Source of the DNA: Streptomyces roseolilacinus
GTDB lineage: Bacteria; Actinomycetota; Actinomycetes; Streptomycetales; Streptomycetaceae
Reading direction: 5' to 3'
DNA: 64,000 nucleotides
Assembly: GCF_014649335.1 (NCBI RefSeq)
Contig: NZ_BMSV01000004.1
Span: 1 to 64,000 of the forward strand
The notes beneath the pieces are model-generated. The model did no database searches. It was not told the DNA's origin and saw only the letters and a program-made list of their open reading frames with translations. This document shows positions 36,989 to 45,703 of this stretch, piece after piece; the first letter of the stretch is position 1, and each line of letters starts with the position of its first letter. The translations under genes were made by a program, and so were the position numbers.

Positions 36989-37321
36989 ATGAGCATTATC
37001 CACGCGTTCACACGCCTGGTCCTGGACCTGTTCGCACCCGGCACCGGCAGGCGCCGGGCCGGGGCGCGCCCCGCGGGCCCGGTCGGCGCCGCACGGTCGC
37101 CCCGGCCGGGCCCGGGCGCCTGGCGACTTCCGGCGCCGCGCTCCCCGTACGGACTGGGCGGCCCGCTCGACGGGGAGGAGACGGCGCTGGTGCGCCCGTA
37201 CCTGGCCGCCCACGAGGCGCGACACCGGCAGGCGTGGCGGCGCGTCGCCCTCGTCCTCGCGGCGGACTTCGGCGTCGACCTCGACGAGCGGGACCTGCAC
37301 GGGCTGGGAGCCGCCCGGTGA
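36989..37321 (+). CDS. Small hypothetical protein downstream of GntR
   Basis: A 110-residue protein with an ATG at 36989 after GAGGAG. The N-terminal MSIIHAFTRLVLDLFAPGTGRR is amphipathic and basic. The middle is Pro/Arg/Ala-rich. The C-terminal half has RSPYGLGGPLDGEETALVRPY and RRVALVLAADFGVDLDERD, helical and negatively charged. I recall similar proteins next to GntR or WhiJ-type regulators in other Streptomyces. No enzymatic motif is visible. Its stop overlaps the next gene as GTGA. It is probably repressed by the GntR protein. Confidence 0.7.
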   Translation: MSIIHAFTRLVLDLFAPGTGRRRAGARPAGPVGAARSPRPGPGAWRLPAPRSPYGLGGPLDGEETALVRPYLAAHEARHRQAWRRVALVLAADFGVDLDERDLHGLGAAR

Positions 37322-37518
37322 GCGGGGCGGCGCCCCGGCGGCCGGTCCGCATGTGCGTGCGCTGCGACCGGATCACGGACTCCCCCGTGCTGGTCTCCGT
37401 GGTCCACCAGAACTCCGGGCCCGGCTGGAGCGTCTACGCCTGCCCCGGGTGCGCGCCCTGCCTCCCACCCGTCCCCGACGTTTTCGAGCTGTGGGAGCGG
37501 GGCCCCGGGGAGGAGTGA
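37318..37518 (+). CDS. Small zinc-ribbon-like hypothetical protein
   Basis: A 66-residue protein starting at a GTG that overlaps the stop of the previous gene (GTGA). It has two cysteine pairs, CVRC near residue 13 and CPGCAPC near 43-49, with VVHQNSGPGWSVYAC between, consistent with a small zinc ribbon. No further domain is visible. It is coupled to the upstream small protein and so probably works with it. Too short and too plain for a functional call. Confidence 0.65.
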   Translation: MSGAAPRRPVRMCVRCDRITDSPVLVSVVHQNSGPGWSVYACPGCAPCLPPVPDVFELWERGPGEE

Positions 37519-37546
37519 GGAACACCCCCGGCTCCCCCTCGGATAC

Positions 37547-37587
37547 GGGAGGGCCCGGCGCGCGCCGCCCGCGGCCCGGTCCCTCCC
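37547..37587. terminator. Possible terminator between zinc-ribbon and ArsR genes
   Basis: A 12-bp inverted repeat with one mismatch and a 17-base loop, between convergent stops at 37518 and 37676. Confidence 0.4.
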
Positions 37588-37675
37588 ACCTTCGCGGGTG
37601 ACCGGGCCGTCGGCGGCGTCCGACCGTCGCGGCACCGCGCGGGTGAGTGCCGCCGGGGCCACGACCTGCCGCCGG

Positions 37676-38248
37676 TCAGTCGGCCGGCAGGCCGAACCAG
37701 CGCAGCAGGACGGGCCGCGCGTCGTCGGGGGCGTCCTCGGGGCCGCGGGCGTAGCGCGCGAGCAGGGCCAGGTAGTCGTCGTGGAACGCGTCCAGCTCGC
37801 CCTTCGTGAGGTGGGTGAGGCTGCGCGAACCCCGCATCCAGCCTTCGGACTCCGCCTGTCCGGCGGCGAACCGCCGGGCGAGCTCGACGTCCTCCTCCGC
37901 CCTCATCCGGTCGAGCTCGGCCGACACGGCGCGCTCGGCCTCCGTCAGCTCGTCCTGCGGGGGCCTGCGGATGTCGAGGCCGCGCACCCCGCGCCACCAG
38001 CGCTCCCGCCCGGTGGAGCGCTCGGGTATGTCCTCGATGAGGCCGCTGCGCTCCAGCATGCGCAGGTGGTAGCTGAGCGTCCCGGTGTTCTCGCCGAGGG
38101 CGGCGGCCAACGTGGTCGAGGTGGCCGGGCCCACCGCGCCGAGATGGCGCAGGACGCGCAGGCGCAAGGGGTGCGAGAGGGCCTTGAGCACCTCGGGGCT
38201 GTCCACCGTGCGCCGTGCCGCGTCGTGCGCTTTCCGCTCTTCCGTCAT
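37676..38248 (-). CDS. ArsR-type winged-helix transcriptional regulator
   Basis: A 190-residue regulator. Residues 18-95 form an ArsR-like winged helix: EVLKALSHPLRLRVLRHLGA, TSTTLAAALGENTGTLSYHLRML (recognition helix region) and a wing with GRERWWRGV. The C-terminal half is helical and holds no cysteine pair, so it is not a typical metal sensor; this HTH_20-like form often senses other signals. It diverges from a secreted protein gene across twin 18-bp palindromes (38267-38314) that it very probably binds. It likely represses both genes. Confidence 0.85.
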   Translation of the reverse strand: MTEERKAHDAARRTVDSPEVLKALSHPLRLRVLRHLGAVGPATSTTLAAALGENTGTLSYHLRMLERSGLIEDIPERSTGRERWWRGVRGLDIRRPPQDELTEAERAVSAELDRMRAEEDVELARRFAAGQAESEGWMRGSRSLTHLTKGELDAFHDDYLALLARYARGPEDAPDDARPVLLRWFGLPAD

Positions 38249-38266
38249 GGTGGCAGTCTACCCGAC

Positions 38267-38314
38267 TTGCAGAGATTTCTCTGCAGACCTTGTTCTGCAG
38301 AGAAATCTCTGCAA
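38267..38314. promoter_or_regulatory. Twin palindromic operators of the ArsR-type regulator
   Basis: Two copies of an 18-bp palindrome, TGCAGAGA, two bases, TCTCTGCA, at 38268-38285 and 38296-38313, centred 28 bases apart. The central pair is TT in one and AA in the other, so the whole 48-base block is itself an inverted repeat with 21-base arms and a 6-base centre. It fills the space between the divergent starts. Confidence 0.75.
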
Positions 38315-38325
38315 AGCTGTTCCGC

Positions 38326-39057
38326 ATGACGCCGAACCGAACGACCTCGAACCGCGCCCGCCGCTTCACGAGCGTTGCCGTGGGGGTGCTGCTCACCGGA
38401 CTCACCCTGGGCGCCGCGCCCGCCCACGGGGCCGACCGGACCGCGACCCTGCCCGCGTTCGACTTCTCCGCCTGCCCGGCCGTCGACGAACTGCCCGTGG
38501 GAGCCGACCCCGGGACCTGGCGCTGCGAGGTCATGCACGCCACGGGACGTCTGCGCATGGGCACCGTCGACGAGCCGCTCGCCGAGCCCATGAGGATCGC
38601 TTTCGCGGAAGGCCGTGTGGGCGGCGAGTTCCGCCAGGTCTTCGGCGGGATGACCGCCGCGCCGATCCGTGTGGGCGGCACTCCGCTGACCCTGACCCCG
38701 CGGTACGGCGGCTTCTCGGACTTCCTGTCCGACGAGACCCGGCGCGGCGAGTTCGCCCTCACGTTCGCCATAGGCCGGGCGCACGGACTGCCCGCCGCGC
38801 CCTCACCGGGCTGCTCGGTGGGCGGGGACGGGGACGCGGTCCACCTGGTGCTCAAGGACACCGACCCCACCCGGGTGATATCCCAGGACCCCCTGGTCGT
38901 CGCCTTCGGTGCCCGGGACGCGCGGTTCGCCGCCCCGGGCACCAGTGGCTGCGGCCCCCTGGGCCGCGTACTCGACCGGGCCTTGGGCCTGCCGTCCGCA
39001 GCGGGGGTGAACGTCTTCGACATGAAAGTCGTGGTGGGCATCCGGCCCTACGCGTAG
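38326..39057 (+). CDS. Secreted hypothetical protein
   Basis: A 243-residue exported protein. Residues 1 to about 36 are a signal peptide (basic start, hydrophobic core VAVGVLLTGLTLGAAPAHGA, probable cleavage after AHGA). The mature part has a CPAV and WRCEVMHATGRL near the start, later GCSVGGDG and SGCGPLG: four cysteines that may form disulfides. No catalytic signature is visible. The start at 38326 lies 12 bases after the second palindrome, so repression by the ArsR-type regulator is likely. Function is not known. Confidence 0.8.
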   Translation: MTPNRTTSNRARRFTSVAVGVLLTGLTLGAAPAHGADRTATLPAFDFSACPAVDELPVGADPGTWRCEVMHATGRLRMGTVDEPLAEPMRIAFAEGRVGGEFRQVFGGMTAAPIRVGGTPLTLTPRYGGFSDFLSDETRRGEFALTFAIGRAHGLPAAPSPGCSVGGDGDAVHLVLKDTDPTRVISQDPLVVAFGARDARFAAPGTSGCGPLGRVLDRALGLPSAAGVNVFDMKVVVGIRPYA

Positions 39058-39120
39058 AGCGGGGGGCCTCCGGCCCGCACGGCCGGGACTTCCGTCGGAC
39101 TGCCCGGCGGCCCGCACGCG

Positions 39121-39151
39121 AACGGCCCCCGGCGCGGTGCCGGAGGCCGTT
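39121..39151. terminator. Terminator between secreted protein and acyl-CoA dehydrogenase genes
   Basis: AACGGCC pairs with GGCCGTT around an inner CCGGC/GCCGG stem. The surrounding 264-base gap between convergent stops holds no gene. Confidence 0.55.
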
Positions 39152-39321
39152 GTGCTTCCGCAGGTCGGGCGCCCTTCCGCCCCCGTCGCCCGCCCGGGAC
39201 TCCCCCGGGGTGATGTCCGGGAACGGGCCGGAACGGGCTCCGGCGGGCGGGCTCTGGCGGACGGGAGGCCGTGGCCGGCTCACCGGACCGCCGGAGCAGG
39301 GGCCGACGTGCGAGGTCCCCG

Positions 39322-40479
39322 TCAGGGGAGGTTGCGGGCCATGACGATGCGCTGGACCTGGTTGGTGCCCTCGTAGATCTGGGTGATCTTGGCGTCGCGC
39401 ATCATGCGCTCCACCGGGTAGTCGCGGGTGTAGCCGTAGCCGCCGAGGAGCTGGACGGCGTCCGTGGTGACCTCCATGGCCACGTCGGAGGCGAAGCACT
39501 TGGCGGCCGCGCCGAAGAAGGTCAGGTCGGCGTCGACGCGCTCGGACTTGGCGGCGGCCGCGTAGGTGAGCTGGCGGGCCGCCTCCAGCTTCATCGCCAT
39601 GTCGGCGAGCATGAACTGCACGCCCTGGAAGTCGGCGATCGGCTTGCCGAACTGCTTGCGCTCCTGGACGTAGCCCTGGGCGTAGTCGAGGGCGCCCTGG
39701 GCGATGCCGAGGGCCTGGGCGGCGATGGTGATGCGGGTGTGGTCCAGGGTCTTCATCGCCGTGGCGAAGCCGGTGCCCTCCTCACCGATCATGCGGTCGG
39801 CGGGGATGCGGACGTTGTCGAGGTAGACCTCGCGGGTCGGGGAGCCCTTGATGCCGAGCTTCTTCTCCGGGGCGCCGAAGGAGACGCCCTCGTCGGACTT
39901 CTCGACGACGAAGGCGGAGATGCCCTTGGAGCGCTTGGTCGGGTCGGTGACGGCCATCACCGTGTAGTACTCGGAGACGCCCGCGTTGGTGATCCAGCGC
40001 TTCACGCCGTTGAGGACCCAGAAGTCGCCGTCGCGGACCGCCTTCGTCTTCATGCCCGCCGCGTCGGAGCCGGCGTCCGGCTCGGACAGGCAGTACGAGA
40101 ACATCGCGTCGCCCTTGGCGAGCGGGCCCAGGTACTTGCTCTTCAGCTCCTCGGAGCCGGAGAGGATCACCGGCAGCGAACCCAGCTTGTTCACGGCCGG
40201 GATCAGGGACGAGGAGGCGCAGACACGGGCCACCTCCTCGATGACGATCACGGTCGCGAGGGCGTCCGCGCCCGCGCCGCCGTACGTCTCGGGCACGTGC
40301 ACCGCGTGCAGGTCGGAGGAGACCAGGGCGTCCAGCGCCTCCTGCGGGAAGCGGGCCTCCTCGTCCACCGCGGCGGCGTACGGCGCGATCTTGGCCTCGG
40401 CGAGCGAGCGGACGGTGTCCCGGAGCATGTCGTGCTCCTCGGACGGGCGGTACAGGTCGAAGTCAGGCGTTCCCGCCAT
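39322..40479 (-). CDS. Acyl-CoA dehydrogenase, FadE25-like
   Basis: A 385-residue flavoenzyme that introduces the first double bond in fatty acyl-CoA oxidation. It has YRPSEEHDMLRDTVRSLAE, FSYCLSEPDAGSDAAGMKTKA (FAD and substrate loop), NGVKRWITNAGVSEYYTVMA, and a C-terminal GYGYTRDYPVERMMRDAKI followed by IYEGTNQVQRIVMARNL, where the Glu is the catalytic base of the short/medium-chain type. Length is normal. The mycobacterial counterpart (Rv3274c) also lies near purE/purK. TAAC/GTTA half-sites in its promoter suggest a TetR-type regulator. Confidence 0.93.
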   Translation of the reverse strand: MAGTPDFDLYRPSEEHDMLRDTVRSLAEAKIAPYAAAVDEEARFPQEALDALVSSDLHAVHVPETYGGAGADALATVIVIEEVARVCASSSLIPAVNKLGSLPVILSGSEELKSKYLGPLAKGDAMFSYCLSEPDAGSDAAGMKTKAVRDGDFWVLNGVKRWITNAGVSEYYTVMAVTDPTKRSKGISAFVVEKSDEGVSFGAPEKKLGIKGSPTREVYLDNVRIPADRMIGEEGTGFATAMKTLDHTRITIAAQALGIAQGALDYAQGYVQERKQFGKPIADFQGVQFMLADMAMKLEAARQLTYAAAAKSERVDADLTFFGAAAKCFASDVAMEVTTDAVQLLGGYGYTRDYPVERMMRDAKITQIYEGTNQVQRIVMARNLP

Positions 40480-40508
40480 GTCTGTCTCACTCCCCTGAGC
40501 TGCGGTGC

Positions 40509-40536
40509 TAACTACCGTTAAGTAACCAGAATTTTA
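40509..40536 (-). promoter_or_regulatory. Acyl-CoA dehydrogenase promoter with candidate TetR-type operator
   Basis: On the minus strand TAAAAT (40536-40531) fits a -10 box. Just downstream, 40509-40526 contains three alternating half-sites TAAC, GTTA, TAAC (two overlapping dyads with 4- and 2-base spacers), where a repressor would block transcription. The -35 is weak. Confidence 0.45.
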
Positions 40537-40675
40537 GTGGGCGGCGGTCCGTCCGGCATATGTGGGGATCACGTGAGCTTGCCGACAGCCGACGCGCCGC
40601 CCGATCCCTGCCCTGCGCGGCGCCCGACTATGCTCGGGACGCATTCCCGGCACGTACAGCACTGGAGCAGCACAC

Positions 40676-42019
40676 ATGGCCCTGAAGATCACCGTGATCG
40701 GCACCGGCTACCTCGGCGCCACCCACGCAGCGGCCATGGCGGAGATGGGCTTCGAGGTGCTCGGGCTCGACATCGTCCCCGAGAAGATCGAGATGCTGTC
40801 GCGGGGCCGCGTCCCCATGTACGAGCCGGGGCTGGAGGAGCTGCTGCACCGGCACGTCGCCGGGATCGAGGGGTCCACGGGGCGGCTGCGCTTCACCACC
40901 TCCTGGGAGGAGGTCGGCGACTTCGGCGACGTGCACTTCGTCTGCGTGAACACACCGCAGAAGCACGGCGAGTACGGCTGCGACATGAGCTACGTCGACG
41001 CGGCGTTCGGCGCGCTCGCCCCGCACCTGAGGAAGCCGTCGCTGGTCGTCGGCAAGTCGACCGTGCCGGTCGGCAGCGCGGAGCGGCTGTCGCGGCTCCT
41101 GGCGGAGCGGGCCCCGGCGGGCGTCGACGTGGAGCTGGCGTGGAACCCGGAGTTCCTGCGCGAGGGCTTCGCCGTGCAGGACACGCTGCACCCGGACCGG
41201 ATCGTCGCCGGCGTGGAGAGCGAGCGCGCGGAGAAGGTCCTGCGCGAGGTGTACGAGGTGCCGATCGGCGAGGGCTCGCCGTTCGTCGTGACGGACTTCC
41301 CGACCGCCGAGCTGGTGAAGACCGCCGCGAACTCCTTCCTCGCCACGAAGATCTCCTTCATCAACGCGATGGCGGAGGTCTGCGAGGCGGCCGGCGGCGA
41401 CGTCGCCAAGCTGGCGGAGGCCATCGGCCACGACGACCGGATCGGCGCCAAGTTCCTGCGCGCCGGCATCGGCTTCGGCGGCGGCTGCCTGCCCAAGGAC
41501 ATCCGGGCGTTCATGGCCCGCGCGGGCGAGCTCGGCGCCGACCAGGCGCTGACGTTCCTGCGCGAGATCGACTCCATCAACATGCGGCGCCGCGGCCAGA
41601 TGGTCGGCATGGCCCGCGAGGCGCTCGGCGGCGACACGTTCCTCGGCAAGCGGGTCGCGGTGCTCGGCGCCACCTTCAAGCCCGACTCGGACGACGTGCG
41701 GGACTCGCCGGCGCTGAACGTCGCCGGGCAGATCCACCTGCAGGGCGGCCAGGTCACCGTGTACGACCCGAAGGGCATGGACAACGCCCGCCGCGTCTTC
41801 CCCACGCTCGGCTACGCGGACAGCGCCCTGGAGGCCGCGCGCGGCGCGGACGTGGTGCTCCACCTCACCGAGTGGCGGGAGTTCCGCGAGGTCGACCCGA
41901 AGGAGCTGGGCGAGGTCGTGAACGCGAGGGTCATCCTGGACGGCCGCAACGCCCTGGACGCCGACCTGTGGCGCGCGGCGGGCTGGACGTTCCGCGCGAT
42001 GGGCCGCCCGCGCGCGTAG
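40676..42019 (+). CDS. UDP-glucose/GDP-mannose 6-dehydrogenase family protein
   Basis: A 447-residue NAD-dependent dehydrogenase, probably oxidising UDP-glucose to UDP-glucuronate in two steps. ITVIGTGYLGATHAAAMAEMG at the N-terminus (GTGYLG core) is the NAD-binding motif; STVPVGSAERL and AWNPEFLREG are family signatures; Cys271 in GFGGGCLPKDI is the catalytic thiol; LGATFKPDSDDVRDSPAL marks the C-terminal sugar-nucleotide domain. UDP-glucose is the likelier substrate, but specificity is not provable. It can feed glucuronate to the glycan genes further right. A TATGCT box at 40629-40634 may be its -10. Confidence 0.92.
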   Translation: MALKITVIGTGYLGATHAAAMAEMGFEVLGLDIVPEKIEMLSRGRVPMYEPGLEELLHRHVAGIEGSTGRLRFTTSWEEVGDFGDVHFVCVNTPQKHGEYGCDMSYVDAAFGALAPHLRKPSLVVGKSTVPVGSAERLSRLLAERAPAGVDVELAWNPEFLREGFAVQDTLHPDRIVAGVESERAEKVLREVYEVPIGEGSPFVVTDFPTAELVKTAANSFLATKISFINAMAEVCEAAGGDVAKLAEAIGHDDRIGAKFLRAGIGFGGGCLPKDIRAFMARAGELGADQALTFLREIDSINMRRRGQMVGMAREALGGDTFLGKRVAVLGATFKPDSDDVRDSPALNVAGQIHLQGGQVTVYDPKGMDNARRVFPTLGYADSALEAARGADVVLHLTEWREFREVDPKELGEVVNARVILDGRNALDADLWRAAGWTFRAMGRPRA

Positions 42020-42054
42020 GACGCCCCGGCCGCGGGCCGGGCGAAGCCCCTGGG

Positions 42055-42102
42055 GGCCGGGCCGCCCGCCGCGCGGAGGTCCGCGCGGCGAACGGCCCGG
42101 CC
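42055..42102. terminator. Bidirectional terminator
   Basis: A 10-bp stem (GGCCGGGCCG with CGGCCCGGCC), a 3-base internal loop, then a 9-bp stem, between convergent stops at 42019 and 42120. Confidence 0.65.
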
Positions 42103-42119
42103 GGGTGGTCCGGCGGGGT

Positions 42120-44351
42120 CTAGGCGAGGGTGTTGAACCGGGTGCCCTCGCCCGCGTACAGGGTGGTCGTCTGCCGGCCGAACGGGGCCGTCGCCGAACC
42201 GGTCGAGCGGTAGACGTACGTGCCGTTCGCGCCGTAGGCGATCAGGTCGGGGCGGCCGTCGCCGGTGACGTCCCCGGCGCCGACGAGCTGGGAGAAGGCG
42301 TTCCAGCCGGAGCCGACCCTGACGCGGGCGGTGAAGTTGCCCGTGCCGTTGCCCTGGTAGAGCCACAGGACGCCGGAGGCGTCGGTGGCGACGAGGTCGC
42401 CGGCCGTGCCGCCCGCGATGTCGCCGACGGCGGTGATCTGGTGGTAGACCTGCCAGCCGGTGCCGAGCTTGACGCGGGTGGCGAAGGGGGCGGTCGCGCT
42501 GCCGGTGGCCCGGTAGAGCCACAGGACGCCGGAGGTGTCGGTGGCGACGAGGTCGGGGCGGCCGTCGCCGGTGAGGTCGCTGCCGCCGGTGATCCTGTCG
42601 TAGATCTGCCAGCCGGTGCCGACCTTGGCGCGGGCCGTGAAGGCGCCGTCGCCCCTGCCCAGGTACAGCCACAGGACGCCGGAGGCGTCGCGGGCCACGA
42701 GGTCGCCCGTCGGCGTGCCGGCGAGGTCCCCCGTCGCCTCGATCCGGTTGTAGACCTGCCAGCCGGTGCCGACCCGCGTCCGCTTGGCGGTGGTGACCTG
42801 GTCGCCCGACGGCCAGTCGAAGAGGTCGTCCCGCCACAGCACACCCGAGGCGTCCCGGGCGAGGACGTCCGTCGAGCCGTTGTCGTTGAAGTCGTGCGGG
42901 TTGGCCCGGCGCGAGACCGAGAAGCCCCCCGAGGCGGTCGCCGAGGCGCCGACGCCGTCGGCCGGGGTGGCGGTGATCTGCCAGGTGTAGGCGCCGTTCG
43001 GGGCGCTGGCGCCGTCCAGGACGCCGTCCCAGGCGAAGGCGAAGCGGCTGTCGGAGACCGGTTGGGGCAGGTTCCGGGTGAGCTTCGTGCCGGTGGCGGT
43101 GTGGGTGAGCACGAGGTCCACGGTGGCGTTCGGGCGGGACAGGGTCCACTCCATCGGGACCGCGGTGCCCGGCTTCTCCAGGTCCACCGCGGTGGGGACC
43201 TTCGACTCGGTCACCCGAACGGCCGTGACCCGGCCCGTGTCCGCCACGAGCGTGACGCTCGGGCGGGCGCCGACGGCCCCGTTCCGGATCCGGAACAGGC
43301 CGTCGGCCTCGGCGGTGGCGCCGCGCACGAGCAGGCTGCCGTCCGGGGCGTGGGCCACGCTGGAGAAGTGCTCCAGCAGCTTGTACGGCGCGGCGGTGGT
43401 GTGGGGGATGCTCCGCGCGTACAGCGGGCTCGGCGTCGCGCCGTCCGTCTGCCCGGGGACGCCGTAGAGCAGCGTGTCCCCGGCGATGCCGGCGATGACG
43501 GCGCCGCTCAGGGAGGCGTCCATGTCGAAGTTCCGGTAGCCCTCCCCGTCCACGGCGAACCGCGTGACCCCGCCGACGTACTCGGTCCACGCCTCGTAGT
43601 CGGCGGTGTGGGCGCCCGTGGACGTCTGCCGCCACGGGCCGATGCTCTCCACGCCGGTCCCGTCGACGGGCGCGCCGCTGCCGACGCGGGTGCGCGCCTT
43701 CCAGTAGTGGGTCCGGTAGCCGGCCCCGGAGAACACCCGGTTGGTGCCCAGGACGAGCACGTCGGTGCCGGTGAAGGCGACGACCTTGTAGTCCATCTGG
43801 TAGGAGCCGGACGTGAGCTTCGTCTTCTCGGTGGCCCCGTCGACCCGGGTGAGCTCCCACAGCTCGCGGTAGTCCCCGGTGGTCGGGACGCTCACGAAGA
43901 GGTGCGCGCCGGCCACGCCGACGAGCTTCGCCCCGGGCTTGAACTCGGCCGCGAGGTCGAAGGAAGCGGACCAGGCGGCGCCCGCCCGCATGTCCCGCAG
44001 GAAGACCGTGCTGCCGCCGTCGCCGGTCACGACGACGTCGGAGTTGCTGTCGTACCCCACGGTGCCCGCGTCGACGGGCAGCACCGAGCCGTCGGCGTAC
44101 GTGCGCCACTCCAGGACCGTGCCGCCGGAGGCGTCCTTCCGGGAGGTGAGGTAGCCCGTGTCGCCGGTGCTGACGACCTCGGCGTCCAGGGGCAGCCCCA
44201 CCTCGTCGGTGGCGGCGGTGGCGGCCCCGGTCACGGCGGCGGGAGCGGCCACCGCGCCGGGCGAGGCCAGGACGCCGGCGCCGAGCGTCACGGCGAGGAC
44301 GGTGGCGACGGCGGCGCCGAGACGGCGACGGGTGGTGCGTGCGGAAGCCAA
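42120..44351 (-). CDS. Secreted FG-GAP/VCBS repeat protein (TTG start)
   Basis: A 743-residue exported protein. No ATG or GTG fits the start; TTG at 44351 has AGGAGGG six bases upstream and gives LASARTTRRRLGAAVATVLA, a signal peptide. Residues 40-420 form a beta-propeller-like region with DSNSDVVVTGDGGS and many short beta repeats. A fibronectin/FlgD-like segment (residues ~390-470) has PNGAYTWQITATPADG. The C-terminal 270 residues contain about five FG-GAP/VCBS units of roughly 55 residues, each with a calcium-type loop such as GDLTGDGRPDLVATDTSGVLW in shortened form. It probably sits on the cell surface. Function is not known. Confidence 0.85.
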   Translation of the reverse strand: MASARTTRRRLGAAVATVLAVTLGAGVLASPGAVAAPAAVTGAATAATDEVGLPLDAEVVSTGDTGYLTSRKDASGGTVLEWRTYADGSVLPVDAGTVGYDSNSDVVVTGDGGSTVFLRDMRAGAAWSASFDLAAEFKPGAKLVGVAGAHLFVSVPTTGDYRELWELTRVDGATEKTKLTSGSYQMDYKVVAFTGTDVLVLGTNRVFSGAGYRTHYWKARTRVGSGAPVDGTGVESIGPWRQTSTGAHTADYEAWTEYVGGVTRFAVDGEGYRNFDMDASLSGAVIAGIAGDTLLYGVPGQTDGATPSPLYARSIPHTTAAPYKLLEHFSSVAHAPDGSLLVRGATAEADGLFRIRNGAVGARPSVTLVADTGRVTAVRVTESKVPTAVDLEKPGTAVPMEWTLSRPNATVDLVLTHTATGTKLTRNLPQPVSDSRFAFAWDGVLDGASAPNGAYTWQITATPADGVGASATASGGFSVSRRANPHDFNDNGSTDVLARDASGVLWRDDLFDWPSGDQVTTAKRTRVGTGWQVYNRIEATGDLAGTPTGDLVARDASGVLWLYLGRGDGAFTARAKVGTGWQIYDRITGGSDLTGDGRPDLVATDTSGVLWLYRATGSATAPFATRVKLGTGWQVYHQITAVGDIAGGTAGDLVATDASGVLWLYQGNGTGNFTARVRVGSGWNAFSQLVGAGDVTGDGRPDLIAYGANGTYVYRSTGSATAPFGRQTTTLYAGEGTRFNTLA

Positions 44352-44488
44352 GGAAGTCCCTCCTGATGAACCGGGCGGCGCGCACGTCGGTGCGCACCGC
44401 TCGATAGACCCGCGACGGAGGGAGGTGGTTGTACGCGTCGCCCCTGTTTCCGGTGGGAGATCAGTGGCCGGGGAGGCGTACGGGGCGG

Positions 44489-45703
44489 TCAGCCGTCCAG
44501 TGCGGCCAGGGTGGCGGTGGACGGGCCCCGGCGCCCGGACGCGTCGCGGGCGACGGCCTCCGCGTCGCGCAGGACGCGGACCGCGTTGCGCCAGGTCAGC
44601 TTGGACAGGTCCGTCCGGGACCAGCCGCGGGCGAGGAGCTCCGCGATCAGGTTCGGGTAGCCGGCCACGTCCTCCAGGCCCTCCGGGGTGAAGGCCGTGC
44701 CGTCGAAGTCGCCGCCGATGCCGACGTGGTCGACGCCGGCGGCCTCCCGCATGTGGTCGAGGTGGTCGGCGACCGTGGCGACCGTGGCGGCCGGGCGGGG
44801 GTTCGCCTCCTCGAAGGCGGCGTGCAGGCGCATCGCCTCCGGGGTGGTGTCCAGGGGGTGGAAGCCGTGCGCCCGCAGGTTCTCGTCCGCGCGCGCCGTC
44901 CACTCCGCCGCCGCGGGCAGGATGAACTTCGGGACGAACGTGGCCATGGCGACGCCCCCGTTGGCGGGGAGCCGCTCCAGCACGTCGTCGGGGACGTTGC
45001 GCGGGTGGTCGCAGACGGCGCGGGACGACGAGTGGGAGAAGACCACCGGCGCCTCGCTCGTGTCCAGCGCGTCCCGCATCGTCGTCGCGGCCACGTGCGA
45101 CAGGTCCACCAGCATGCCCAGGCGGTTCATCTCCCGGACCACCTCGCGGCCGAACGCCGACAGCCCGCCGACCCGGGGCACGTCCGTCGCCGAGTCCGCC
45201 CACGCGACGTTGTCGTTGTGGGTGAGCGTCATGTAGCGCACGCCCAGCGCGTACAGGGCGCGGAGCGTGGCGAGGGAGGCGTTGATGGAGTGCCCGCCCT
45301 CGGCGCCCTTCAGCGACGCGATGCGGCCCTGGGCGCGGGCGGCCTCCATGTCGTCGGCGGTCAGCGCGGGGGCCAGCTCCCCGGGATGGCGGGCCAGCAG
45401 CCGGTCGACGCAGTCGATCTGCTCCAGCGTCGCGCTGACCGCGTCGTCGCCGGCCATGTCGCTGCGCACGTACACCGACCAGAACTGGGCGCCCACACCG
45501 CCCGCGCGCAGCCGCGGCAGGTCGGTGTGGAGGCGGCCGGTCTGGTCGGCGGCCACGTCGAGGCGGTCCAGGTCGTACCCGGCCTGCTCGCGCAGCGCCC
45601 ACGGCAGGTCGTTGTGCCCGTCGGCGACGGGGAACTCGGCGAGCAGCCCGCGGGCCGCACCGAGGTCCCGTCCGCCGGGCACCGGGCTACCGCCGGCGGT
45701 CAC
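44489..45703 (-). CDS. Membrane dipeptidase (renal dipeptidase-like, M19)
   Basis: A 404-residue zinc peptidase of family M19, which hydrolyses dipeptides, often with a D-residue. Zinc ligands are visible: His and Asp in [11 protein letters not shown], Glu in [11 protein letters not shown], His in [11 protein letters not shown] and FSHSSSRAV. No signal peptide is evident, so it is probably cytosolic. It starts at a GTG overlapping the purE stop (GTGA), hence probably in one transcript with purK and purE. A role in peptide or cell-wall peptide recycling is inferred only. The 137-base gap before the FG-GAP start holds no gene. Confidence 0.92.
   Translation of the reverse strand: MTAGGSPVPGGRDLGAARGLLAEFPVADGHNDLPWALREQAGYDLDRLDVAADQTGRLHTDLPRLRAGGVGAQFWSVYVRSDMAGDDAVSATLEQIDCVDRLLARHPGELAPALTADDMEAARAQGRIASLKGAEGGHSINASLATLRALYALGVRYMTLTHNDNVAWADSATDVPRVGGLSAFGREVVREMNRLGMLVDLSHVAATTMRDALDTSEAPVVFSHSSSRAVCDHPRNVPDDVLERLPANGGVAMATFVPKFILPAAAEWTARADENLRAHGFHPLDTTPEAMRLHAAFEEANPRPAATVATVADHLDHMREAAGVDHVGIGGDFDGTAFTPEGLEDVAGYPNLIAELLARGWSRTDLSKLTWRNAVRVLRDAEAVARDASGRRGPSTATLAALDG

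Noticed and set aside
36538-39057. Recent integrative element carrying the GntR and ArsR genes
   Set aside because: No integrase, flanking repeats or tRNA end is visible, and base composition matches the neighbours.
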